In this document: positions 8,899-17,362 of the stretch, piece after piece
Layout of the letters: each line of letters starts with the position of its first letter
Numbering within the stretch: position 1 is the stretch's first letter
Assembly (NCBI GenBank): GCA_030123605.1
Contig: CP126123.1
Coordinates: 4,121,237-4,185,236 of the forward strand
Origin: Nitrospira sp.
GTDB taxonomy: Bacteria; Nitrospirota; Nitrospiria; Nitrospirales; Nitrospiraceae
Length of the DNA: 64,000 bases
Direction: 5' to 3'
Program-made: the position numbers and the translations under genes
Notes under the pieces: generated by a model
Databases searched by the model: none
What the model saw: the letters and a program-made list of their open reading frames with translations, nothing else
What the model was told of the DNA's origin: nothing

Positions 8899-9024
8899 AT
8901 GTTCAAGATGGAGACAAAAATTATCCTGAAGGTCCTTAGAAATCGCTACGACGAGGGGATGGGTGGGGCTTGGAGGGAGTCTATTCCGGCTGTATCAATA
9001 GGCCGATGGCCATTTCGATGTTAA
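8899..9024 (+). CDS. Possible 41-aa ORF of unknown function
   Basis: An ATG preceded by GGAGGT at 7 nt opens a 41-codon frame (beginning MFKMETKIILKVLRN, basic, no membrane segment) that ends in TAA. The good ribosome site is the only support. The remainder of the 8724-9157 interval holds the bfd operator and the nxrB1 terminators, and I see nothing else coding there. Confidence 0.22.
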   Translation: MFKMETKIILKVLRNRYDEGMGGAWRESIPAVSIGRWPFRC

Positions 9025-9058
9025 CAATCATTGGAAGCATTGAGGATCAAGCCTGGAT

Positions 9059-9103
9059 CAAAAATACGAAGGCAGAAGGCCCTTTCGAACCTCCTGCCTT
9101 CGT
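9059..9103 (-). terminator. Rho-independent terminator of nxrAB1
   Basis: On the minus strand ACGAAGGCAG and CTGCCTTCGT form a 10-bp stem followed by ATTTTTG. A second hairpin closer to the gene (9125-9144, arms GAGAGAGG and CCTCTCTC) has no T run and may protect the transcript end. Confidence 0.75.
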
Positions 9104-9157
9104 TGTGCTGTCATCCCCACCGAAGAGAGAGGAACACCTCTCTCCTCGATGCACGTT

Positions 9158-10447
9158 TTACAGCCAGTTCACGCGTTCGGCCGGCCGAATGTAGATCGGC
9201 TCTTCGACCTGAATCCGCGCCACTTCCTTGCCCGACTTGTTGAAGCCCAGGACGGTATCGTTGTACATGTCGAACCGCTTCCCGTGGATCTGGGTCTCAA
9301 ACACCTTCGGGCCCGGAATGACGTCGTACCGGAAGATGATCTGCTGGCTGGCTCTCCAGAGTTGGAGCACCGCCAACAGTTCCCGACTCGGCACGAGATA
9401 CTTCTCGATCGCGTTATCCACCCCCGGCCCGAACATCTGCCGGTTGTAGCCCCGCGGCGCATGCCGCGGCGGAATGTAGTACCCGTTGGGCTCCGTGCCC
9501 CACTGCGGGTACAGCGGCAACGCCACCTGCTCCACGCGGATCGCGTAGTACAGCGGATGCCACCGGTCTTCCGCCCACAGCCCGTCTTCGCCGATCCGCA
9601 CCAGGCTCTGCATGCGGATCTTCCCCACGCAGGCCGCCATACAGCGCGTTTCCATCGGCTCACCGCCTGTCAAGGGGTCCTTCCCCTCGATCCGCGGATA
9701 ACAGGCGATACACTTCTCCGACACCCGGGTCGTGCCCCGGTACATCGGCTTCTTGAACGGGCACTGCTCCACGCACTTCTTGTACCCTCGGCACCGGTTC
9801 TGGTCGATCAACACGATGCCGTCTTCCGGCCGCTTGTAGATCGCCTTCCGCGGACAGGCCGCCAGACACCCGGGATACGTGCAGTGGTTGCAGATCCGCT
9901 GCAGATAGAAGAAGTACGTCTCGTGCTCCGGCAAGCTGCTGCCGGACAGCCGCCACGGTTCGTCCCGCGTGAAGCCCGACTTGTCGATGTTCTCGACAAT
10001 GGCCCGCATCGAGGTCGCCGTGTCTTCATAGATATTCACGAACCGCCATTCCTGGTCCGTGGGGATGTACCCGATCGCCGCCTGGCCCACCTTGGCCCCC
10101 GCGTCGAAAATCGTCATCCCTTCGAACACCCCGTACGGCGCATGGTGCTTGCGGCCCACCCGCACGTTCCACACCTGCCCGCCCGGATTCACCTGCTCGA
10201 TGAGCTGGGTGATCTTCACGTCGTAGAACTGCGGATACCCGCCGTAGGGCTTCGTCTCCACGTTGTTCCACCACATGTACTCCTGCCCCTTCGAGAAGAG
10301 CCAGGTCGACTTGTCGGCCATCGAACAGGTCTGACACGCCAAACAGCGATTGATGTTGAACACAAAGGCAAACTGCCACTTCGGATGCCGCTCCTCATAC
10401 GGATACAGCATCTTCCGTCCCAGTTGCCAGTTATAGACTTCTGGCAT
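9158..10447 (-). CDS. nxrB: Nitrite oxidoreductase beta subunit, copy 1
   Basis: A 429-aa iron-sulfur subunit that carries electrons from the molybdenum subunit NxrA during oxidation of nitrite to nitrate. Four cysteine clusters are visible: CLACQTC near residue 35, CNHCTYPGCLAACP at about 185-200, CRGYKKCVEQCP at about 217-230, and CIACYP plus CMAACVG at about 245-280. These would hold three [4Fe-4S] and one [3Fe-4S] centre as in the type II DMSO reductase family. There is no signal peptide, so NxrB is presumably co-exported with Tat-targeted NxrA. An AGAAGGAGG site precedes the ATG. It differs from copy 2 at only two residues (RLS for KLT near residue 170). Confidence 0.97.
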   Translation of the reverse strand: MPEVYNWQLGRKMLYPYEERHPKWQFAFVFNINRCLACQTCSMADKSTWLFSKGQEYMWWNNVETKPYGGYPQFYDVKITQLIEQVNPGGQVWNVRVGRKHHAPYGVFEGMTIFDAGAKVGQAAIGYIPTDQEWRFVNIYEDTATSMRAIVENIDKSGFTRDEPWRLSGSSLPEHETYFFYLQRICNHCTYPGCLAACPRKAIYKRPEDGIVLIDQNRCRGYKKCVEQCPFKKPMYRGTTRVSEKCIACYPRIEGKDPLTGGEPMETRCMAACVGKIRMQSLVRIGEDGLWAEDRWHPLYYAIRVEQVALPLYPQWGTEPNGYYIPPRHAPRGYNRQMFGPGVDNAIEKYLVPSRELLAVLQLWRASQQIIFRYDVIPGPKVFETQIHGKRFDMYNDTVLGFNKSGKEVARIQVEEPIYIRPAERVNWL

Positions 10448-10521
10448 TGTACATCCTCCTTCTGAACATGATCACGCGGTGAATGGTTCGCATTCGTTTC
10501 AAGTCCTGCGGCCGACGTGCC

Positions 10522-10537
10522 GAGCGGCATGCCGCTC
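10522..10537 (-). repeat. 16-bp perfect palindrome in the nxrA1-nxrB1 spacer
   Basis: GAGCGGCATGCCGCTC lies in the 108-bp spacer between the two subunit genes and is kept identically in copy 2 at 40944-40959. It could fold in the mRNA and act as a processing or stability element. It has no T run, so it should not terminate transcription. Confidence 0.5.
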
Positions 10538-10555
10538 AGTCGGTGCGCCTCGGTC

Positions 10556-13500
10556 CTAGACCTTGATCTTGATATGTTCCCCCTTGAGCCACTTGATCAT
10601 GAACTCGTTTTCCTGACCCGGCGTAAACCCGGTCCGGACCGGTTCCCACGGACCACGGGCTCCGATGCCGCCGTCTTCCGCCTTCGTGATGCGGATCAAG
10701 CATTCCTTCGGAGTCGTGTTGATGCCATGGTGATCGATGGCATACCCCCATTTGAACTTCCAGGCAATCGTATGTTTGCCGGGGAGAGAGTCGGTTTGGT
10801 GCATCGGCATCAACCAGCTTCTGGTGAACGACTGTTGGGCGCCGTACCGGAAGTTGGACTGATAGCCGGTGTCCACCGCGATGGCGCGCCCGTCCGGCCG
10901 CGTCTCGTGGCCCTTCACCGACTTCGCCGTCGACACGTACGGGGCATGTTTCGCCATCGTGACGTGGTACGGATAGGCCGGGTTGTACTTGGCCCGGATC
11001 ATCAACCGCGACACCTTGTAGAACGGATCCGAGGGTTTCCAGCCGCGATAGGGCCGGTCCACCGGGTTCCCGTCGACAAAGACGTAGTCGCCGTCGTTGA
11101 TGCCGCGGTCTTTCGCCGCCTGCGGGTTGATGTGCAACTGGTGCTCGCCGACGCCCGGTGTCCGTTTGTCCATGCGGTACGGATCGCCGAAGTTCGACTC
11201 GTAGATCTGCACCCAGTCGTTCACCGACCATTGGCTGTGCACCCGGTGCCGGGTCTTGGGCGTGACGCAGTAGAACTGGTAGCCCTTCTCCCACAACGGG
11301 TTCGGATGCCGCTTGATTTCCTGCCACGGCAGCTTGAGGTTCCGCACATGTTTGTCGTCATGGTGCTGCGCCGTGATGGGAATTCCGTAGTCGTCGGGCC
11401 GAATGAACGGATTGTTCGAGAAAATCGCATTCGGCAAGTACGGCGTACACTCCGGGCCTTCCCGGTGGACGATGAAGTTCTCTCCGTACTCAATGGCTTC
11501 CGGCTCGACACGGTAGGTCTCGATGCGGCCCGACCGCGTCCACTGAGGCTTGGACTCGTTGGTCTCCTCCCAGAGCGGATGCCGCGGATAGGTCCGCCCC
11601 ATCACCATCCAGCCCTTTTCCGACTTCAACATGACGTCGGCGCTGTACCCGTAGCAGGTGGAGCTGGCATCCAGCATCCGCTGCGGATAGACATCGACCC
11701 GGTTCATGTAGACGAAGTGGAAGACCCCGCGGAACCGGGCATCGCCGGTCATTTCTGACAGCTTCGCGGCCACACCGGCAAAGGTGTCGGCGTCGTTCCG
11801 GGTGTCGTACAGCGGACGAATCCCTCCCTTCCAGATCTGAATCCACGGGTTGGAGACCGTGCCGGTCATTTCTGGATAGGTGAACTCCATCCACGAGTTA
11901 CACGCAAACGCCACGTCCGCATGGTTGACGTCCGAGGTCATCTCGATGTCTTGCGTGACGATCATCTCGATGTTCGGATCGACGTTCTTCACCATGTCAT
12001 AGTGGTGCTTGGCGTTGTTGAGGATGTTCACGTTGGTCACCCAGCGCACTTTGCTGGCGCACGGCATGTGGGTCTTGCCGGTGAACACCTTGCGTCCGTA
12101 CTTCGGCGTGTTGACGATCAAGGCCGTATCCCCATGGTTCCAGTAGCCGACTTCTTCCCCATAGTAATAGGAGCGAGTCTTGATCTCTTTGCCGTGGGCG
12201 TTCGGATCCAAGGTCAGATTGAACGGATCCTCTCCCGTATGCACCGCCAACCCCGCACCCGACCACGGCACGGCGTTCCAGATCCCAGCCTTGTAGTTGC
12301 CGGACCAGGTATGGCATCCGGTGCCGAACTTGCCGATGTTACCCGTGATGGTCATCACGAACGCCGCCGCCCGTCCCATTTCCGTCATGTGGAAATAGTG
12401 GCAGACGCCTTCGCCGTTGTGCATGGCGGCCGGCTTGATCGTCCCCGAATCCCGCGCCCACCGAACGATGAGGTCCTTCGGGGCTCGCGAGATTTGAACC
12501 GTGGTGTCCAGGTCGTAGTCCTGGAGGTGCACCTGATACATCTGATACAGCGGCATCACGTCGATTTCACGGCCATTGAGCAACTTCACCCGATGGGTAC
12601 CGGTCAAGCCGACGTCGATCCCGCTCGCCTTGAAGTGGAAGCCGCACTGTTCCCGGTGCAGGGGGACCGCTTGGTTCTTGGCCAAGTCCCACACCATCAT
12701 GCCGCCGAGCCGTTCAACCTGTTCCGGCTTCAACGACTGGATGCGTCCCGAATAGCTCTTGGAGAAATCCGGGAACTTGTAGTCCGCAATCACGTCACGC
12801 GGATCGAGATACTGCAAGGTATCCGTCCGAATGAGCAGCGGCAAGTCGGTGAATTCCTTGATGTAGTCGATGTCCTGCAGATTTTCATCGAAGATAATCT
12901 TGCTGGCACCGAGGAAGTTCGCCGCATCGGTCTCCGGCCGCACAGGAATCCAGTAGTCGGCGCGGTAGGCCGTCGGGTTGTATTCCGGCGTCATGACGAC
13001 GATCCGCGCGCCGCGCTCGATCGACTCGAGCTTCCAGTGCGCTTCCGGCATCTTGTTCTCGACGAAGTTCTTGCCCCAGCTGGTGTTCAGCTTGGAGAAG
13101 CGCATGTCCGAGAGGTCCACGTCGCAGTTCTGCGTCCCGTTCCAGAACGGATGGGACGGATCTTGGTCGCCGTGCCAGGTGTAGTTGGAATAGTACTTGC
13201 CGCCTTGCGCCTTATCCGGATCCACCTTACGGATCCAGGAGTCCAGCAGCGGCAGGCATCCGCCGTTAAAGCGGGTGTTCATCATCTTGCCGATGATGCC
13301 GAGCACCGGCATGCCGGCTCGATGTTTGAAGCAGCGCACGCCCGCGCCCTTCATCATCTCGATCATTTCCGGCGCATACCCCTGCTCCCGGAGTCGGCGG
13401 GCCCCCGCCTCGCCGCTGTACCGCGTGGCAATGAGAATGGCGCCTTTGGCCACATAGGTGAAGGCCGTATCCCACGAGACCCGATTCAGGTCGTCGAGGA

Positions 13501-13999
13501 ACCGGCTGTCGAATTTGTACTTGCGCTTCACATCCGGGGTCAGCTCGGGCGAGCCATCGTCCATCCACTGCTTCCAGCCCTTCCGCATCAAGGGCCCCTT
13601 CAAGCGATAGGGCCCGTACACGCGCCGATGGAAGGTGAACCCCTTCAAGCACATGCGCGGATTGTGCGCAAACGTACCGCGGTTGCCGTAGAGGTCTTCA
13701 TAGGTCTGGTGGTCATAGTTCTGCTCCACACGCATCACGACGCCGTTCCGGACGAAGGCCCGGATGCGGCACCCGTGCGTGTCGTTCGGGGAGCAGCACC
13801 ACGTAAAGGACGAGTCATACCGATACTGGTCGTGATACACCCGCTCCCACGATCGGTCCGGATACTCGCCCAGCGGGTTCCCCACCTCGATGACCGGTTG
13901 CAACGCGGTCAGCGCGAGGACTTTGTCCGCCACGGCCACGGCCGCGACGGTACCCGCCGAGATCTTGAGAAACTGTCTCCGTGAAACGGAAACCTGCAT
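10556..13999 (-). CDS. nxrA: Nitrite oxidoreductase alpha subunit, copy 1
   Basis: A 1147-aa molybdo-bis(guanine dinucleotide) catalytic subunit that oxidises nitrite to nitrate in the periplasm. The N-terminus has a twin-arginine signal, SRRQFLKISAG, followed by a hydrophobic stretch. The first iron-sulfur binding segment is WCCSPNDTHGC with a later Cys in PRMCLKG, giving a C-x3-D-x3-C arrangement in which Asp takes the middle position. GGCLPLLDSW contains the Asp expected to ligate molybdenum, as in NarG. ATG 13999 has an AAGGAGGT ribosome site; the upstream frame from 14023 is unnecessary. nxrB follows 108 bp downstream. A sigma54-like promoter lies 74 bp upstream, with an NtrC-type regulator beyond it. 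Confidence 0.97.
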   Translation of the reverse strand: MQVSVSRRQFLKISAGTVAAVAVADKVLALTALQPVIEVGNPLGEYPDRSWERVYHDQYRYDSSFTWCCSPNDTHGCRIRAFVRNGVVMRVEQNYDHQTYEDLYGNRGTFAHNPRMCLKGFTFHRRVYGPYRLKGPLMRKGWKQWMDDGSPELTPDVKRKYKFDSRFLDDLNRVSWDTAFTYVAKGAILIATRYSGEAGARRLREQGYAPEMIEMMKGAGVRCFKHRAGMPVLGIIGKMMNTRFNGGCLPLLDSWIRKVDPDKAQGGKYYSNYTWHGDQDPSHPFWNGTQNCDVDLSDMRFSKLNTSWGKNFVENKMPEAHWKLESIERGARIVVMTPEYNPTAYRADYWIPVRPETDAANFLGASKIIFDENLQDIDYIKEFTDLPLLIRTDTLQYLDPRDVIADYKFPDFSKSYSGRIQSLKPEQVERLGGMMVWDLAKNQAVPLHREQCGFHFKASGIDVGLTGTHRVKLLNGREIDVMPLYQMYQVHLQDYDLDTTVQISRAPKDLIVRWARDSGTIKPAAMHNGEGVCHYFHMTEMGRAAAFVMTITGNIGKFGTGCHTWSGNYKAGIWNAVPWSGAGLAVHTGEDPFNLTLDPNAHGKEIKTRSYYYGEEVGYWNHGDTALIVNTPKYGRKVFTGKTHMPCASKVRWVTNVNILNNAKHHYDMVKNVDPNIEMIVTQDIEMTSDVNHADVAFACNSWMEFTYPEMTGTVSNPWIQIWKGGIRPLYDTRNDADTFAGVAAKLSEMTGDARFRGVFHFVYMNRVDVYPQRMLDASSTCYGYSADVMLKSEKGWMVMGRTYPRHPLWEETNESKPQWTRSGRIETYRVEPEAIEYGENFIVHREGPECTPYLPNAIFSNNPFIRPDDYGIPITAQHHDDKHVRNLKLPWQEIKRHPNPLWEKGYQFYCVTPKTRHRVHSQWSVNDWVQIYESNFGDPYRMDKRTPGVGEHQLHINPQAAKDRGINDGDYVFVDGNPVDRPYRGWKPSDPFYKVSRLMIRAKYNPAYPYHVTMAKHAPYVSTAKSVKGHETRPDGRAIAVDTGYQSNFRYGAQQSFTRSWLMPMHQTDSLPGKHTIAWKFKWGYAIDHHGINTTPKECLIRITKAEDGGIGARGPWEPVRTGFTPGQENEFMIKWLKGEHIKIKV

Positions 14000-14072
14000 A
14001 GTAGCTACCTCCTTGTGAGGCACATGATTTCCTCATGCACCTGTTCGTACACACTCTCTACACTCTCTAGAA

Positions 14073-14088
14073 TGCAATCTAGCTCCCA
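14073..14088 (-). promoter_or_regulatory. Candidate sigma54 promoter of nxrA1
   Basis: The minus strand reads TGGGAGCTAGATTGCA, with GG at -24 and TTGCA at -12 at the exact 12-bp spacing. Positions 4, 6 and 7 differ from TGGCACG. The leader to nxrA1 would be about 60 nt. The rest of 14000-14476 is AT-rich for this genome, has no gene, and includes an imperfect inverted repeat at 14241-14268 (GGAATcAA / TTAATTCC) that could be an activator site. Confidence 0.5.
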
Positions 14089-14476
14089 CCACCCCCTTTC
14101 CATGTGTCGAATTGGAAACATCAATCACCCGTAACTCGATTTTCATGAGCGGACACTCGCTCGCGCGTTAAAGACAATACAATTGATGTGCCGAAACGGA
14201 TGGCGGAGCTGGCCATGTGAAAACTTTAAAAAATAATACGGAATCAATTAGTTACGATGTTAATTCCGGTTCGAGACGGAGAGCGTGAGGAGGCTAAAAA
14301 CCCGTAGAGTCAGGAACTACTGACTATCCAGATGGGATGGTTTTATAACTATATGAAAAACAATGACAATGTTATGTCTGTAAAGGCTGACTGGCAGGAG
14401 ATGTTTCGGAAAATGAAGAAAAAACAATTGGTTGGAATCATTAGGTCTGGTGCAGTGTCATGCAATACTGACAGCG

Positions 14477-15898
14477 CTATTTTTCATCTTTTGTATAGCG
14501 ACGCATGATTTCATGGAAATAAGAGCGTGGAAGACCGGCATCCTGAGCGGCGTGGGTGACATTACCTCGATGGATTGTCAGTTTGGTTGAGATGTACCGT
14601 CGGTTAAAGGCTTCCAGCACCTGTTCTTTGGCCTTGGCATAGGGAAGGTGCAGGTAGTCTTCATCGATGGACTCTCGCTGGCGTTCGTCGGGAACCGCCA
14701 GCATGCCGGCTACGTCGGCCAAGCCGATACGATCGCCTTTCGCGAGCATCACGGCCCGCTCCATCACATTTCGCAGTTCTCGGACATTTCCCGGCCAGGG
14801 ATAGGCGACCAACTCGGTGACTGCCGACGGATGAAGGTCCTCTACGTGTTTCGTAAACTCCTTGGCATAGCGGGCCATGAAGTGACGTGCGAGGACTGGG
14901 ATGTCTTCCGGGCGTTCGCGCAGGGGCGGTACGCGGATCACCATGACATTCAGGCGAAAGAAAAGGTCTTTCCTGAACTCGTTCCGCTTGACCTTCTCGG
15001 CCAGGTCCTGGTTGGTGGCCGCGATGAAGCGGACGTTGACTTTTCTCTGCTGTGTACTGCCGACGGCCCGGACCTCGCCTTCTTCCAAGACACGCAAGAG
15101 TTTGGCTTGAAGGTTGGCGGGGAGGTCGCCGATTTCATCGAGGAAGACGGTGCCGTGCCTTCCTGACTCGATCAAGCCGGTCTTGTCGGCCACGGCGCCG
15201 GTGAATGCGCCGCGCACGTGGCCGAACAACTCGCTTTCCACAGTGCCTTCCGCGAAGGTAGTGCAGTCGACGACCTGAAACGGTCCGTCGCAATCGAGGC
15301 TTCGCTCGTGGATCGCCTTCGCGATCAGTTCTTTGCCCGTACCGGTTTCTCCGATAATCAAGGTCGTCGAGGGGACTTTCGCGATGGCTTCGATCATCGC
15401 CATGACATTTCTGATCGGAGAACTCACGCCGACCAGATTCTTAAAGGGAATGCGGGGAGCGGCCGGCTCATCGGGAACGGCCTGCAATAAGATTTCGGAC
15501 ATGCGCATGGCCCGATGAATGCGCGTCGCCAGATCCATGGTTTCATAGGGTTTGACGATATAGTCGAAGGCCCCGTGCCGCATGGCATCGATGACCGTGT
15601 CGGTCGCATTGACCCAACTGACGATGATGACGGGAATGCGCCGGTTCATATCCTGCACGCGCCGTAGGAGCTCGATACCGCTCATGCTAGGTAAGCGAAC
15701 GTCGGCGATGATCAAGTCAACCGGCTGTTGGTGCAGACGTTCCAGCGCGCCTTCGGCCGTGGCATTGATGACCAGCTCGACCTGTTCGTCCTCATGGCGC
15801 GGCAGCTCCTGCTCGACGGTCCGTAGGAACATATCCACGTCCCCGGCACGGCCTTCGACCAGCAAGATGGTGAAGACTCTACGTTTGGTGCCCGACAT
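14477..15898 (-). CDS. Orphan NtrC-family sigma54-dependent response regulator
   Basis: A 473-aa regulator: receiver domain (about 8-130), AAA+ sigma54 activation domain (about 155-390) with Walker [15 protein letters not shown] loop and Walker B FLDEIGD, then a Fis-type HTH near the C-terminus (NVTHAAQDAGLPRSYFHEIMRR). The phosphoacceptor Asp is in IIADVRLP and the Lys in IVKPYE. The N-terminal acidic pair is only partly kept (LLVEGRAGD, Gly where a second acid is usual). No kinase is adjacent. Its position upstream of and co-oriented with nxrA1 makes nxrAB1 the obvious candidate target. Confidence 0.9.
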   Translation of the reverse strand: MSGTKRRVFTILLVEGRAGDVDMFLRTVEQELPRHEDEQVELVINATAEGALERLHQQPVDLIIADVRLPSMSGIELLRRVQDMNRRIPVIIVSWVNATDTVIDAMRHGAFDYIVKPYETMDLATRIHRAMRMSEILLQAVPDEPAAPRIPFKNLVGVSSPIRNVMAMIEAIAKVPSTTLIIGETGTGKELIAKAIHERSLDCDGPFQVVDCTTFAEGTVESELFGHVRGAFTGAVADKTGLIESGRHGTVFLDEIGDLPANLQAKLLRVLEEGEVRAVGSTQQRKVNVRFIAATNQDLAEKVKRNEFRKDLFFRLNVMVIRVPPLRERPEDIPVLARHFMARYAKEFTKHVEDLHPSAVTELVAYPWPGNVRELRNVMERAVMLAKGDRIGLADVAGMLAVPDERQRESIDEDYLHLPYAKAKEQVLEAFNRRYISTKLTIHRGNVTHAAQDAGLPRSYFHEIMRRYTKDEK

Positions 15899-15966
15899 CC
15901 TCGTCTCTCTCCGTTCCGTTCATCATGTTCATTTCGCCAGGCGAGGATGTGGCGGCCTGGTGCCTC

Positions 15967-17157
15967 TCACTTTTCGAAGATCAGCATGACATAGGCCCAA
16001 AACAGGAGCAAGTGGACGGCACCCAAGAGCACGTTGGTGCGTCGGACGGCGAACGTCAGCATGCTGATGACGAAGGTCAGGATGAGCAGAATGGTATCGA
16101 CCGTGTCCAGGCCGAGAATGATCGTCGATTTGGTAAAAAACCCGATGGCGAGCACCGAGGGAATCGTGAGGCTGATACTGGCGAGGACCGACCCCAACAG
16201 GATATTGACGGAACGTTGCAATTGGTTGGCGAGGGCGGCGCGGACCGCACCCATGGATTCCGGCGCCAGCACGAGCACGGCCACCAGGACGCCGCCGAGA
16301 GCGGGGGGAAGTTGCCACAGCCGAAGCGCGTGGTCCATCGGTACGGCCATATGTTCCGACAGGACGACGAGAGGGAGGAGATAGGCGAAGAGCAGAATCG
16401 TGTGGAACCAGACGGAGGTGCCCGGGGGAGGAGAGAGGGGGACGTGGAGGAGTGTAGTCTTGCGGTCGCCGATCGCCCGGGGCGCCATGAAATAGTCACG
16501 GTGGCGGAGGTTCTGAATCGCGAGGAAGACCCCGTACAATCCCAAGGACATCACGATCAGAAAAATGGATTGATGGGGTGAGTAGGTGGGCCCCGGCGAA
16601 GAGATCGTGTAACTCGGCATCACGAGCCCCAAGACCGCCAACGGGACGATGACCGCAAGAAAGGCGTTGGCTCCCTGGAGATTGTAGGTTTGCTCGTGAT
16701 ACCGCAGGCCGCCGAGCAGGAGCGAGAGGCCGACCATGCCGTTCAAGACGATCATCACGACGGCGAACATGGCATCTCGTGCAAGCGACGCATTGCCCGA
16801 CCCGGTATACATGAAGGCGGCGATCATCATCACCTCGATCCCGGTGACCGACAGGGTCAGGATGACGGTGCCCATCGGTTCACCCAGTCTCGTCGCGAGA
16901 TGTTCCGCATGGCGCAACACGGCAAAGGCTGCGAGGAGAATCGCGCACAAGAGCCATCCGAGCATGGCGCCCAATCGAGCGGGATGCGAGAGGTCGCTCA
17001 ACCACTCATGGCCATACATGAAGAACAGGCTAGCGGTTCCGGCGGGGAGGATCAGCTGCCATTCGCCGAGGGACCAGTGACGTCGATTCATGTTATGACG
17101 GTTCGGAAAGCGCAGCAGCAATGCGTGCTGTTGATCGGATGTCGTGAGGGGCAACAT
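15967..17157 (-). CDS. chaA: Ca2+(Na+,K+)/H+ antiporter of the ChaA type
   Basis: An inner-membrane cation/proton antiporter of about 396 aa with some 11 hydrophobic helices in two repeats. The family motifs are GEPMGTVILTLSVTGIEVMMI and RDAMFAVVMIVLNGMVGLSLLLGGLRYHEQ in the first half, and the SLTIPSVLAIGF/LGLDTVDTILLILTF segments in the second. Such proteins export Ca2+ or monovalent cations and help in alkaline or salt stress. The start is uncertain: ATG 17157 gives the longest product, while ATG 17091 (MNRRHW) gives 374 aa, closer to the family length. Neither has a clear ribosome site. Confidence 0.85.
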   Translation of the reverse strand: MLPLTTSDQQHALLLRFPNRHNMNRRHWSLGEWQLILPAGTASLFFMYGHEWLSDLSHPARLGAMLGWLLCAILLAAFAVLRHAEHLATRLGEPMGTVILTLSVTGIEVMMIAAFMYTGSGNASLARDAMFAVVMIVLNGMVGLSLLLGGLRYHEQTYNLQGANAFLAVIVPLAVLGLVMPSYTISSPGPTYSPHQSIFLIVMSLGLYGVFLAIQNLRHRDYFMAPRAIGDRKTTLLHVPLSPPPGTSVWFHTILLFAYLLPLVVLSEHMAVPMDHALRLWQLPPALGGVLVAVLVLAPESMGAVRAALANQLQRSVNILLGSVLASISLTIPSVLAIGFFTKSTIILGLDTVDTILLILTFVISMLTFAVRRTNVLLGAVHLLLFWAYVMLIFEK

Positions 17158-17362
17158 GGTGTGGTGTAGATCTTTGGACGAGGAACCGGTGTGCGATCAA
17201 TCAGGAACCGCCTTCTCCACGAGGGCGTCACCGTCGGTCAGAGCCTGGTAAATCCATCTCTGTCGACAGGTGAACATAGGCGATCGAGGCCACTCATCGT
17301 ACCAGATACGTTTCCAGGACAAACCTCGGCATCTCACTAGGGAAGACAAGACGTTTGCGGTA

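Larger units (their letters stand above)
9158..13984 (-). repeat. 4.83-kb inverted repeat, arm 1 (nxrA1-nxrB1)
   Basis: Near-identical on the opposite strand to 37497-42323, with the same length and therefore no net indel. Identity starts at the fifth or sixth codon of nxrA, continues through the 108-bp nxrA-nxrB spacer, and stops at the nxrB stop codon. The outer flanks are unrelated. Confidence 0.92.

Noticed and set aside
9149-14054. Long open frames antisense to nxrB1 and nxrA1 (up to 687 aa), mirrored at nxrAB2
   Set aside because: They have low-complexity His/Arg/Val-rich products and no motifs, and they exist because of the strong codon bias of the NXR genes; the same shadows appear in both copies.
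14178-14193. A second sigma54-like box (minus strand CGGCACATCAATTGTA) upstream of nxrA1
   Set aside because: The nearly invariant C of the -12 GC is T, and the box at 14073-14088 fits better and is closer to the gene.
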